Shown here one piece after another: positions 22,824 to 32,636 of a DNA stretch of 64,000 bases; within the stretch, counting starts at the first letter, position 1; every line of letters begins with the position of its first letter. Position numbers and translations under genes: made by a program. The notes under the pieces were generated by a model, which saw only the letters and a list, made by a program, of their open reading frames with translations, ran no database searches and had not been told where the DNA came from. The DNA is from Begonia masoniana (lineage: Eukaryota > Streptophyta > Magnoliopsida > Cucurbitales > Begoniaceae), in NCBI GenBank assembly GCA_022432975.1, contig CM039503.1, forward strand, positions 54,186,466 to 54,250,465, in the 5' to 3' direction.

Positions 22824-24374
22824 TGTAGGACCGTAATTGTCTAAGAGGGGGGTGAATTAGACTTTTTAATTTTACTAAAATTAAACTTAATTTCTCTTCT
22901 TGATTAAAACTTAAATTTAACACAAGTGCTCAAATAATGTAAAGAGAGAGAGAGAGAAATTCGACACCAGTATTTTTACGTGGTTCGGCCAAACTGCCTA
23001 CGTCCACGCTTCAAGGCTCACCCCTTGAAGATCCTTAACCTTCTCCTCACGAGAATGACTAGATCGGGATTCCGGGCTCCGATCAATTGCCTTTACAATT
23101 CTGGATTGAACTTGCCGGGCGTCAATCCACTGCCTTTACAAATAATTTGTGTTTGTGAAATTGATCACAGACTACACTCTCACAGCAGAAATCTCAAGTT
23201 CGAGTTTAGAGAGATGTACAGTGATTACAGAGTATGAAAACTTTTGCAGCTTAGGGCTATCAATTGAAAATTCGCAAAGGTTAGTCTACGAGCCTTTTCT
23301 TCTGCTTATATACTCTGTATATCCTTGCTTCATAGAATTGAATGCTTCTTACTCCAAATAAAAAATGTTACCGTTGGGAAGCATCCGTACTGAAGCAGCT
23401 ATCCGTTGCATCTGAAAAATGTTGTTCGTCGTCGCCATTAAAGGTCTGGAGTTAATGCTTGAAAACGACATCACTGTAGCTTCGCGGCTAACTTTAAATT
23501 CTGGCGGAAGATCATAACCAGATGCAGCTTGTAAAATAATGCCACGTCATCGGTAAATGCAACTTGTAGAGCCATCGGCATATGAGGCTTCAAATGTAAT
23601 CGGCAGCTGACTTAATATGTCATCAGCAGGAATACCATCGGCAAAAGAGTCTTCATATGTCATCGTTATAAGAATCTTTGGATGCCATCGGTATTTGGAG
23701 TGTAAGACCCCATCGGTATTTGCATCTTGTAGGGCCATCGGCAGATGAGTCTTTGAATGCCATCGGCATTTGAATCTTCGTAAGCTATTGGCAGATGAGT
23801 CCTTGGAGTTTTGTCGTCTAGTGATCGGCATGAGAAACCTTGAACGACATCGGCAGATGCAGCTACAAAGCAATCGGCATGAACATCTTTAAACGCCATC
23901 GGCACGAGTTTCTTTAAACGCCATCGGCACGAGTTTCTTTAAAATGCCATCGGCAGATGTAAACTTTGAACTCCATCGGCAGAGACAACCGTAAATACTA
24001 TCGGCATGAGAATCCTTGAACAGTGTCGGCAAGAGTAGCTTCAAATGCTATCGGCAGATTGCATCTTGACACGTCATCGGCACAAGCACGCACTGAACGA
24101 CTTCTTCTTCTGTCTTTTAGCAATCGGCAGAAGCCTTCATTTCTTTGTCGTCTTGTGATCGGCACAAGGAACAACTAATTTTAGCCCTGTTTAACTATTC
24201 AGCCCTGTATACTCAATACAATTTATTAGATAACTAAAATACCCTTTTCAAGGGTATTTCCAAATAACCTCATATTCATTATTCTCATTAAATACACATA
24301 ATCAAATTACATTATTTATCCTTTAAATACATCATCAAAAACATATTATGACTTAAACACTCTATAAGTCAACA
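22824..24374 (-). repeat. Sirevirus 5' LTR (right copy)
   Basis: It has the same length and the same internal ORFs and motif array (23542-24160) as the left copy; no difference was noticed by eye. Confidence 0.92.
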
Positions 24375-24379
24375 GTTCG

Positions 24380-24633
24380 GGGATCACCCTAGAGGATGTC
24401 TCATGGGAAGGGACTCGTTCTTGGTATTCACGATGGGGAGGATTGTTCATCATTGTTTGGACTTGTTGAGCAAGGTTATGAACCATGCTTGTTAGAGCTT
24501 CAATTTGTCCTTGAACGTCCCCTTGGGCGCTCGTTTCACCATCCCGACGAGCGTGTTCGGGAGGGGGAGTATCCCTAACCCGAATTGGTTCTTGGTGTGG
24601 TGGCTCTCTATTGAATCCACTTCGATTAGTCAT
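24380..24633 (-). pseudogene. Gypsy gag N-terminal segment
   Basis: ATG at 24631-24633 starts MTNRSGFNREPPHQEP, and the frame runs to the Sirevirus insertion point. It has a short helical stretch (QIEALTSMVHNLAQQVQTMM). The rest of gag lies at 11929-13436, beyond the inserted Sirevirus. Confidence 0.75.
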
Positions 24634-25842
24634 AATTAAGTGTTTTAATTAAATTAATTTTCTTGTTTTGGTTAATTTTTCCTAAATTAGTAAGATGCTT
24701 ATCTTTTTAGTGTCTTAGGCAATTTTAGGATCTAAGGACCAAGCTTAGCTAAGACAACAATAAAAATAGGGATCATGCTAATTAGGATGATAACTATACA
24801 ATTTAATAAACACTTAATATCTCAACCAAGAAGTGAATATTTTCATTAATTCATTTTCACCACAAATTTTCAAGAAACTCAAACAAGTTATCAACTTTTA
24901 CTAAGGACAAACTAGAGCAATAATAATGACAACTAATTAACTCTAAAAACAGCAAATAATAAAATTTAGAGCATCATTTAAGTCAAAATAACATGCTAGA
25001 ATTTAATTTAAATATAGCAGAATTTTTAATCTAATGTCTAGCTCCAATTTGCTATTGTAATTCATGCTTTTGCCAAATTCTTGTTAACCAATTTCATGCA
25101 TTCACTTAACAGCATAGATTAGGCAAATTTATGAACTAAAACATGAGCAATGTCCATCAAAAATAATAGACAAATTCGAGCTTAACAAAAGAAGCAAAAC
25201 CGATGCGATAATTTCAACAATAATCCTATTTTCGATAGTAATAGTTCTAAGTCGATTTGAGGCACCAAAAATTTCCAGAATATTAATATAGTGAATGGAC
25301 AATAATTGAGTGCTAAAACAAGGTCCAACTGATAACAAGAAATGTCACAAAAATCGAAACTAGAGAAGCACTAATCCGAGGCAAATATAGTGATAAATCG
25401 TGAAGATTATGCAACAAATATATATCCAGTTTTGCAATTTCTTTAGGTTGATTTTTATGTTTGCTTTACTACCAAAATTTCAGCAGAGTTTTGGCTTAGA
25501 TTTAGAGGAAAATAAGGATTCAAATAAAGCAAAGAAGAAAGGAAAAATTGTGGCACAACAATGAGAAGAAACCGAGAAAATAAAGGGATGAAACTAAGAG
25601 ATTTGGGGCTTTACCTTGTGCGTTCTATTATAGGATTGTCCACCATATTTTTCCAAATTATAATAAGCATTAATATAGCAAAAATAATGGTAGCAAGAAT
25701 AAAAGTTAGATTAGCACAAGTTAGTTCAAGATTAGCACAAATATATAGGAAATTAATGCGGAAAATAAAAGAGCCGCTACCCTGATTTTGTGTCAACTTT
25801 TGGCTATTGCCAAAGACAACTAAAACACATTGGGGAGCCATG
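24634..25842 (-). other. Gypsy 5' leader
   Basis: About 1.2 kb of A/T-rich non-coding sequence lies between the primer binding site and the gag ATG. No long frame or recognisable repeat was found. Long leaders are common in plant gypsy elements. Confidence 0.6.
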
Positions 25843-25856
25843 TGGCTCTGATACCA
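25843..25856 (-). other. Gypsy primer binding site
   Basis: The minus strand reads TGGTATCAGAGCCA two bases after the 5' LTR, complementary to the 3' end of initiator tRNA-Met. Confidence 0.85.
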
Positions 25857-25858
25857 CT

Positions 25859-27173
25859 TGACACGGGGTCCCTTAGAAAAAGGGCCCGTGTACAACCCAC
25901 AAAATGTTAGGTTTGTGCTCGGTTGTGTGCTAGTGTGCAATATATGATTAATGAAAGAAAATACTAAACTAAGTACAATAAATAAACAAGGAAGCTACTA
26001 ATATTAATGTGGCCGAATTATCAAGAGATGGAGAGAATGAAAAAATGCAAGAAAATAAAGAGAAAGAGATGAAGTTAGAAGTTAGAACTAAAGAGGAAAT
26101 GTAAAGCACAAGAAATAAGGAAATGACAAAAAAAATAAATAAATAAATAAAGGTGAAAGTGGGTGCTGTGGTGGAGCCGAAATGTAAAGGGTGATTTGTG
26201 TGCAAAGTGAAGACAATAAAAGTAAAGAAATACCCTTGGTGGATCCGAGGAGCGAGCTTACGGTTTAAGCTCCCGGATACACGTTTTCCGTGAAGAAAAC
26301 GACCACCGTAGGCCGGGATTTTCTTCCTCGTCTCAACTCCCAATGGAGAAGATGAGGGAAATGATAAGAGCTAACCTAGCAACCCTAGCTAGGCTAGCAA
26401 TGGAGGCTAACTCCTCTTGGTTCAAAGAACCAAGGAAAATACCAAAGGAAAACCAAAGATATTTAGGGGAAATAGTAGTATATTGATTGGCAAAATTTTT
26501 TTTTACACATACCAATGCTATGCTTAAATAGAGAAACCTAGAGTGGATGATTAGGGTTTGGCAATGGAAGAAAGGATTGGAGCCGTTGATGAAGATCAAG
26601 ATGAAGGGACAAGATTGCAATCCATGTGCTTCATCCAAGGGTTGAGGTGTTTTCCTTGTTTTGCTTGATCAATGGTGCTAAATTGCCATGTCATCCATAC
26701 TTGTGGCCACTACCAATTGTACTTGCAAAATTCATACCTTAAAGTTGGGCTCTTCTTTGGGCCATGGCTTCCTTTGGCTCCATTGGGTGTAGGTCTTTTT
26801 CTTGAGTAATTTTGTTGAATTTCTTCAACCCATAATCCACCAACATACATCTAACCCTAACCACACAATCTAATGCATGATGCAATTATAATAATCCATA
26901 CAAAAAGGCGAATGTATGCCAAATAAGTTTAAAAAAATAAAAATTACAAATTAAGGCCCGGGAAGACAAATTCCCATAGGGCAGTCAACAAGCTCCGTAG
27001 GAATGCTCCAATGAATGACGTGACACGGTTTCTCCTCATCTTCAGACGTTGGCTCCCACGTGAAGTCCATGATGGAATCAAAACCTGCAAAAAGAGACCA
27101 TTCATTAGAACATTGGGTGATTAAATTATGTGCCCGATTTTGTGACCTTGTGACGGGCCTCTGAGGCATGTCA
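25859..27173 (-). repeat. Gypsy 5' LTR (right copy)
   Basis: The 1315-base repeat matches 5377-6689, with scattered substitutions and short indels in A-rich runs. It should carry the element's promoter. Confidence 0.9.
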
Positions 27174-27178
27174 TTATA

Positions 27179-27420
27179 GTAAGGTCTAACGTAACATGTT
27201 CTAAAGAAATCTTCTATAGATCTTTAGATTAGAGTTGAGGTGGCTTAATCCTAGCCATTAGTTGAGGAGGTACCACTGGTATAAATAGGGGTAATGTCTT
27301 TGAGTTTGTGTGTAGCAAAAGAAAAAACAAAAAAGTGAGAAATAAAAGAAGTAGCATTTCCTTCTAAACTCTCTAGCCTCTCTCCTTTCAAAATATTTTC
27401 CAACAAAAAGGTATCAGAGC
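27179..27420 (+). repeat. Left-arm copia LTR, second part, and primer binding site
   Basis: The LTR resumes immediately after the TTATA duplication and ends in CCAACA at 27405. It contains a TATAAATAG TATA box near 27280. GGTATCAGAGC at 27410-27420 matches the 3' end of initiator tRNA-Met, the standard plant primer binding site. Total LTR length is about 390, close to the 417 of the right arm. Confidence 0.75.
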
Positions 27421-27441
27421 TTGAAGATCCTTCGTAGAAAG

Positions 27442-28790
27442 ATGGCAAATGGGGGTATGGTTCCCTTCAAAAGTCTCAATACTCAACAAGAGCAATTACA
27501 ACAATTGGAGCATCAAGATGAAGGTTTTCCTTGGTGCACAAGACGTGTGGAAAATAGTAAATAAAGGTCACACCGAGCTGGAGAATGATGTAAATCTATC
27601 TTAAACTCAAAAGGATAGGTTGAGAGACTCAAGAAAAAGAGACAAGAAGACTCTCTATCTCATCTATCAAGGGTTAGATAAAGATGATTTTGAAAAGATT
27701 TCAGAAGCAAAGACGGCAAAGGAAGCATGGGAAAAGCTTCAAACTTCTTACAAGGGAGCAGATACAGTAAAAAAAGGTACGCCTTCAAACTTTAAGAGCT
27801 AAGTTTGAAACCTTACATATGAAAGAAGGAGAAGGCATCTTTGACTACTTCTCAAGAGTCTTAACGGTGACTAATCAACTAAAAAGAAATGGTAAAAAAT
27901 TTGATGATGTAAAAATAATGGAGAAGATCCTTAGATCAGTAGATTCAAAGTTTGAGCATATTGTCACCGTTATCAAAGAAACGAAAGATTTGGAGACAAT
28001 GACGATGGAGCAATCTTTGGGATCATTGCAAGCCTACGAAGAAAAGAAAAAGAAGAAGAGGGAGATCATGGAGCAACTACTCAAGACTCAAGTTGTTCCA
28101 ACCAAAGAAGAAAGCGGTTACAAGAACCAGAAAAAACGAGTTCATGGTCAAGAACGAGGACGAGGTCATGGACATGGACAAGGTCGGAGACCCAACGATG
28201 ATAACAACAGTTCTCAAAGAAAAGAAAACTCAACAAGAGGTCGTGGAAAAGGAAATTCTAAATCAAGGTATGACAAGTCACACATTAAGTGTTACAATTG
28301 TGAAAAGTTTGGTCATTACACTTTCGAATGTAAAGCTCCTAAAAGCAACAAGATTGAGGAAAATGTCAACTACGTTGAAGAAAGTAGACGAGAAGATGGC
28401 ACCATGCTATTGGCTTACAAGGATAATAAAAAGGAAGAAGATAATAGATGGTACTTGGACACTGGTGCAAGCAATCATATGTGCGGGAAAAGAAGCATGT
28501 TCGTGAAGCTTAACGAATCTGTAGGTGGTAATGTGACTTTTGGAGATGAATCCAAGGTGGTAGACAAAGGTAAAGGTAAAATTCTCAACCGCTTAAAGAA
28601 TGGAGAACGCCCATTCATATCAAATGTCTATTATGTGCCGAATATGAACAGCAATATCTTGAGCTTGGGTCAACTCTTAGAGAAAGGTTATGATATTCAC
28701 TAGAGAGATAATAACCTTTCTATAAGAGATAAAGCTAACAACTTGATCGCAAAGGTGCCGATGTCAAAGAATCGAATGTTTGTGCTAGAT
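27442..28790 (+). pseudogene. Left-arm copia gag and protease start, broken
   Basis: The gag start at ATG 27442 reads MANGGMVPFKSLN before a frameshift. Further pieces follow in other frames: 27620-27802 (RKRDKKTLYLIYQGLDKDDF) and 27819-28703. The latter holds a UBN2-type gag core ([17 protein letters not shown]), a CCHC zinc knuckle (CYNCEKFGHYTFEC) and the aspartic protease motif WYLDTGASNHMCG. A stop interrupts at 28701, but homology runs on to about NRMFVL at 28790. There is no integrase or polymerase. It is mirrored by the minus-strand copy at 28797-30150. I judge it non-functional. Confidence 0.8.
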
Positions 28791-28818
28791 AGTCAATTAT
28801 CACATTGGTACCTTTTTT
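28748..28818. repeat. Centre of the copia inverted dimer
   Basis: Left-arm sequence to 28769 pairs with right-arm sequence from 28797 (shared AAAGGTRCCRATGT). About 27 bases remain unpaired between them. Immediately outside, AAGCTAACAACTTGAT and its reverse complement (ending 28747, beginning 28819) match exactly. Confidence 0.75.
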
Positions 28819-30150
28819 ATCAAGTTGTTAGCTTTATCTCTTATAGAAAGGTTATTTATCTCTCAAGTGAATATCATAACCTTTCTCTAAGAGTTGACCC
28901 AAGCTCAAGATACTGCTCTTCATGTTCGGCACATAATAGACATTTGATATGAATGTGCGTTCTCCATTCTTTAAGCGGATGAGAATTTTACCTTTACCTC
29001 TTTCTACCACCTTGGATTCATCTCCAAATGTCACATTACCACCTACAAATTCGTCAAGCTCCACAAACATGCTTACATGCTTCTTTTTCCGCATATATGA
29101 TTGCTTGCACTAGTGTCCAAGTACCATCTATTATCTTCTTTCTTTTTATTATCCTTGTAAGCCAATAGCACGGTGCCATCTTCTCGTCTACTTTCTTCAA
29201 CGTAGTTAACATTTTCCTCAATCTTGTTGCTTTTAAGAGCTCTACATTCGAAAGCGTAATGACCAAACTTCTCACAATCGTAACACTTAATGTGTGACTT
29301 GTCATACCTTGATTTAGAATTTCCTTTCCCATGACCTCTTGTTGAGTTTTCTTTTCTTTAGGAACTGTTGTTATCATCGTTGGGTCTCCGACCTTGTCCA
29401 TGTCCATGACCTCGTCCTCGTTCTTGACCATGAATTTGTCTTCGCTGGTTCTTGTAACCGCTTTCTTCTTTGGTTGGAACAACTTGAGGCTTGAGTAATT
29501 GCTCCATGATCTCCCCCTTCTTCTTTTTCTTTTCTTCGTAGGCTTGCAATGATCCCAAAGATTGCTCCATCGTCATTGTCTCCAAATCTTTCGTTTCTTC
29601 GATAACGGTGACGATATGCTCAAACTTTGAATCTACTGATCTAAGGATCTTCTCCATTATTTTTACATCATCTAACTTTTTACCATTTCTTTTTAGTTGA
29701 TTGGTCACTGTTAAGACTCTTGAGAAGTAGTCAGAGATGCCTTCTCCTTCTTTCATATGTAAGATTTCAAACTCAGCTCTTAAAGTTTGAAGGCGTACCT
29801 TTTTTTACTGGATCTGCTCCATTGTAAAAAGTTTGAAGCTTTTCCCATGCTTCCTCTGCCGTCTTTGCTTCTGAAATCTTTTCAAAAGCATCTTTATCTA
29901 ACCCTTTGATAGATGAGATAGAGAGCCTTCTTGTCTCTTTTTCTTGAGTCTCTCAAACTATCCTTTTGAGTTTAAGATAGATTTACATCATTTTCCAAAT
30001 CGGTGTGACCTTTCTTTACTATTTTCCACACGTCTTGCGCACCAAGGAAAACTTTCATCTTGATGCTTCAATTGTCGTAATTGCTCTTGTTGAGTGTTGG
30101 GACTTGGAAGAGAACCATACCACCATTTGCCATTTTTCTACGAAGGATCT
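28797..30150 (-). pseudogene. Right-arm copia gag and protease start, broken
   Basis: This is the inverted copy of the left-arm gag. Pieces are 29358-29756 (gag core, [17 protein letters not shown]), 29054-29482 and 28852-29094 (SMFVELDEFVGGNVTFGDES, protease start). Zinc knuckle and protease residues lie in shifted frames around 29100-29300. Several stops and frameshifts differ from those in the left arm, so the copies decayed independently after the dimer formed. Confidence 0.75.
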
Positions 30151-30169
30151 TCAAGCTTTCATACCGCTT

Positions 30170-30586
30170 TGTTGGAAAATATTTTGAAAAGAGAGAGGCT
30201 AGAGAGTTTAGAAGGAAATGCTACTTCTTTTATTTCTCACTTTCTTATTTTTTCTTTTGCTACACACAAACTCAAAGACATTATCCCTATTTATACTAGT
30301 GGCACCTCCTCAACAATTGACTAGGATTAAGCCACATCAACTCTAATCTAGGTGTCATAATTGACTCTCTAGAAAGATCTAGAGAAGACTTCTTTAGAAC
30401 ATGTTACACTAGACCTTTCTATAAGCTTCCATAAGCTTCTACACGCTTCTATAAACTTCTATAAGGTTTTACAAGGTTCTATGAGCTTCTATCGGCTTCT
30501 ACAACTTTATATTGGCATCTCCAAGTTTCTACAAACTTCTATCGGCTTCTACAAGCTTCTCCAATAAGTCAAGTTTATAATTTCAA
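30170..30586 (-). repeat. Right-arm copia LTR (inverted)
   Basis: Read on the minus strand this LTR starts TTGAAATTATAAACTTGA at the RBOH junction, runs through GAAGCTT-type words and ends CCAACA at 30170. The adjoining primer site is damaged (a GGTATGAAAGC-type word instead of GGTATCAGAGC), so this arm could not prime from tRNA-Met as written. Confidence 0.75.
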
Positions 30587-31519
30587 CTCACTTAACATGT
30601 GATTTCTCGAGACTTCTTTGCGCGAGTGAAAAGAAATACGAGTCGATGATACAATATTTTGGCGAACAAGCGACCAGTTATTGGTGGTTCGTAAAGGGAG
30701 TAGAAGTAACCTGCGTTGTTATGGTGGTGCTGATGGCTATAGCTTTTACACTAGCCACGCCTTGGTTTAGGAGGAACAAGCTCAGCCTCCCCAAGCCTCT
30801 CCAAAAGCTTACCGGGTTCAAAAAACGATGTATTTGGCTTTTTTAACTCTCATTTCTCTGCTCTGTATTAACAGACATGGATGTATTTGGCTGTTCCTGT
30901 TCTTATATATGAAAATCTCCTTTCCTCTGCCATTAATGGATAATTGCATCGAAAGTAAACCAAGTAATGGTATAGACAGGCACCCTTTTTCGATAACATC
31001 AGCGCCAGATGATGACTACCTTAGCGTTCACATTCGGACGTTTGGTGACTGGACAGGGCAGCTCAAAGCTGTCTTCTCCGAGGTTCGATTTGGTTCAGTA
31101 CTACCAATATTCTTACTCTTTTTTTTTTGGGTCAGGTATGTCAGCCTTCAGAAGGGCAGTCTACTCAGATCTGAATTTGGCCGAGGACGAAATTCCGGTT
31201 CTGAGTAAGTGGAATTCTCTTTATATAACCAAGTTTTTGTTCGATCAAATTCAAAAATGACTATCATTGATCTAGGAAGACATCATATTGATGGAAGCAT
31301 ATGCAGATCTGGTAAGACATCACCCAGATTCCAAAATCGGTACGTCGATGCATCACTTGTTCGTCAATCTTAAATCATGTCTGATTGGCTTTTTTCTCGG
31401 AAACAGGAGTGTTCTACTACTGTGGAGGGCCTGGGCTGATGAAGGAGCTCCGGCGATTAGCCTCCGACTTCTCCCACAAGACTTCCACCAAGTTCGAGTT
31501 TCGCAAGGAGAACCTCTAA
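30587..31519 (+). pseudogene. RBOH: RBOH 3' remnant: membrane, FAD-region and C-terminal fragments
   Basis: The exon cut at 5217 resumes exactly here: joining G to CT restores Ala, giving LRAGAHLTCDF as in RBOHD-type proteins. Pieces: 30587-30819 ([41 protein letters not shown]); 30875-30913 ([13 protein letters not shown]); 30982-31082 ([33 protein letters not shown]); a frameshifted stretch near 31137-31205; about 31304-31351 (HHPDSKI); and the final exon 31407-31519 ([18 protein letters not shown], ending FEFRKENL and TAA). The FAD-binding middle and the NADPH-binding core are deleted, and several exons lack splice context. The product could not be an active oxidase. Confidence 0.88.
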
Positions 31520-32636
31520 AGCACCCAACCAACGATTGCCACCATCCTCATTTACTACGAACTATCATTGGCTAATCCTTCGATAATCTGGAAATGCATG
31601 AAATTGACGGTAATCAGCACCCCTTGCGGTGTAAATCATTGTATCTGACCACCCACTGAGCGGTAGATGCACGTTCAAAGCACACGGACGGCGTCGGAGA
31701 TTCGGTACCTTCTTCCCGGTTTCTTCTGAATCTTCAATCTCGTCGAGATCCTACGTTTTCGATACGCCTGTTTTTGGGGTTGAATCAATCTAAATGCGCA
31801 ATCAATCTTTCACTACGCCTTCTCTTTCGTCTCCATAGCCTCCTTCGCCTCCTGTTCTAACCAACAACAGCAACAGAAGACCGTGCTAATCGAAAAGGCT
31901 GCCTCCTGCCAACAGCCATTTCACATCCACTAATCTTCCTCTCGATGTCTTATTGTACTCGTCTCAGACGAGTTCATTTCTCAGTTATCGGAAGAAGGGA
32001 ACCCGCCTGCGCAAGCAGAGGAGAAAATGGCAGTAGACTATGAACAACACCGCATTTACTGACGGAGTACCCACAGCTCCTGAGATCTCGGCAATGGAAG
32101 CCTAAGCCCATAAGAGAGAAGGATAGAAGGAAGCATTCCTCATTTCGAAATCTCAGTCCAGAATAGCTGAAATCTAGGGGTAGTACAGTTGCGATGCATT
32201 CAAACATAAATGGAAAGAAGGATCTCGCTTTTGATAGTTGGAAATGGGATAACTGGCCAGCATGTCTTTGTCGTTTACTACCAGCATTGACGAAATCGAC
32301 AATCGAAGGAACACAATCACATGTATTGCATCAAACATTTGTTTTTAGATCTACACGTGAACAACCCAATTTTCAAAACTGTTTTTTGGATAAGAAGTTG
32401 TTTTGCCGATTAGAAACAGATATCCGAGAAGTAACTCCAGGCAACCATTTTTTACAGGCGGCAGTATCAGCTGAAATCGAGGAATACAAGATGAACAATT
32501 GAAACGGTAATCTGATTAATAATGGCGGACGAATGGCAAGTTGCCGTGGATACCCACGGAGATTTCGACGCTCTGGAAATAAGGTTTTCTCTACATTTTT
32601 GAAGATGGGTTGATCTAATATGCTCCGAGAACGTCA
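31520..32636. other. Intergenic between RBOH remnant and PPR gene
   Basis: No recognisable gene. A short frame at 32522-32602 (MADEWQVAVDTHGDFDALEI) looks protein-like and is followed by sequence resembling a splice donor region, but I cannot place it in a family. The frame at 32194-32502 looks random. The 5' UTR of the PPR gene must lie at the right end. Confidence 0.4.

Larger units (their letters stand above)
13442..24374 (-). mobile_element. Sirevirus-like Ty1/copia element with env-like ORF, nearly intact
   Basis: The 10.9-kb element runs on the minus strand. It has TG...CA ends, LTRs of 1551 bases each (13442-14992 and 22824-24374) and probable target duplications GTTTG (13437-13441) and GTTCG (24375-24379), one mismatch. 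Order is LTR, primer site, gag, pol, env-like ORF, purine tract, LTR. The two LTRs encode identical chance ORFs throughout and look identical by eye, so insertion was recent. An extra ORF after pol, a large gag with two zinc knuckles and repeat-rich LTRs are hallmarks of the Sirevirus (SIRE/Maximus) lineage. The only evident coding lesion is a one-base frame change between gag and pol. Confidence 0.92.
5377..27173 (-). mobile_element. Ty3/gypsy LTR retrotransposon, minus strand, target duplication TTATA
   Basis: The element has TG...CA ends (TGACACGGGG at 5377, GGCATGTCA ending 27173) and a 5-base duplication TTATA at 5372-5376 and 27174-27178. LTRs are 5377-6689 and 25859-27173, differing by eye at only a small percentage of sites. 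The primer binding site lies beside the right LTR and the purine tract beside the left one, so it reads on the minus strand. Removing the two nested elements leaves about 8.4 kb: leader, gag, protease, RT, RNase H and integrase. Pol carries a nonsense codon, a frameshift and two insertions, so it is not autonomous. I saw no chromodomain and do not assign a lineage. Confidence 0.9.
5218..30586. mobile_element. Inverted-dimer (fold-back) Ty1/copia element inserted in RBOH, containing all nested elements
   Basis: The outer element begins TGTTAAAATTATAAAC at 5218 and ends with the inverted equivalent (TATAATTTCAA, ending 30586). Each arm is the same half element: LTR, primer binding site, gag and start of protease. 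The left arm is on the plus strand (5218-5376 continued at 27179-28769). The right arm is on the minus strand (30586 down to about 28797). Only about 27 bases of unpaired sequence lie between the arms. No integrase or reverse transcriptase is present. Without the nested gypsy element it is about 3.6 kb, almost all inverted repeat. The two arms differ at a visible fraction of sites, so the structure is not brand new. No target duplication is seen. Confidence 0.8.
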
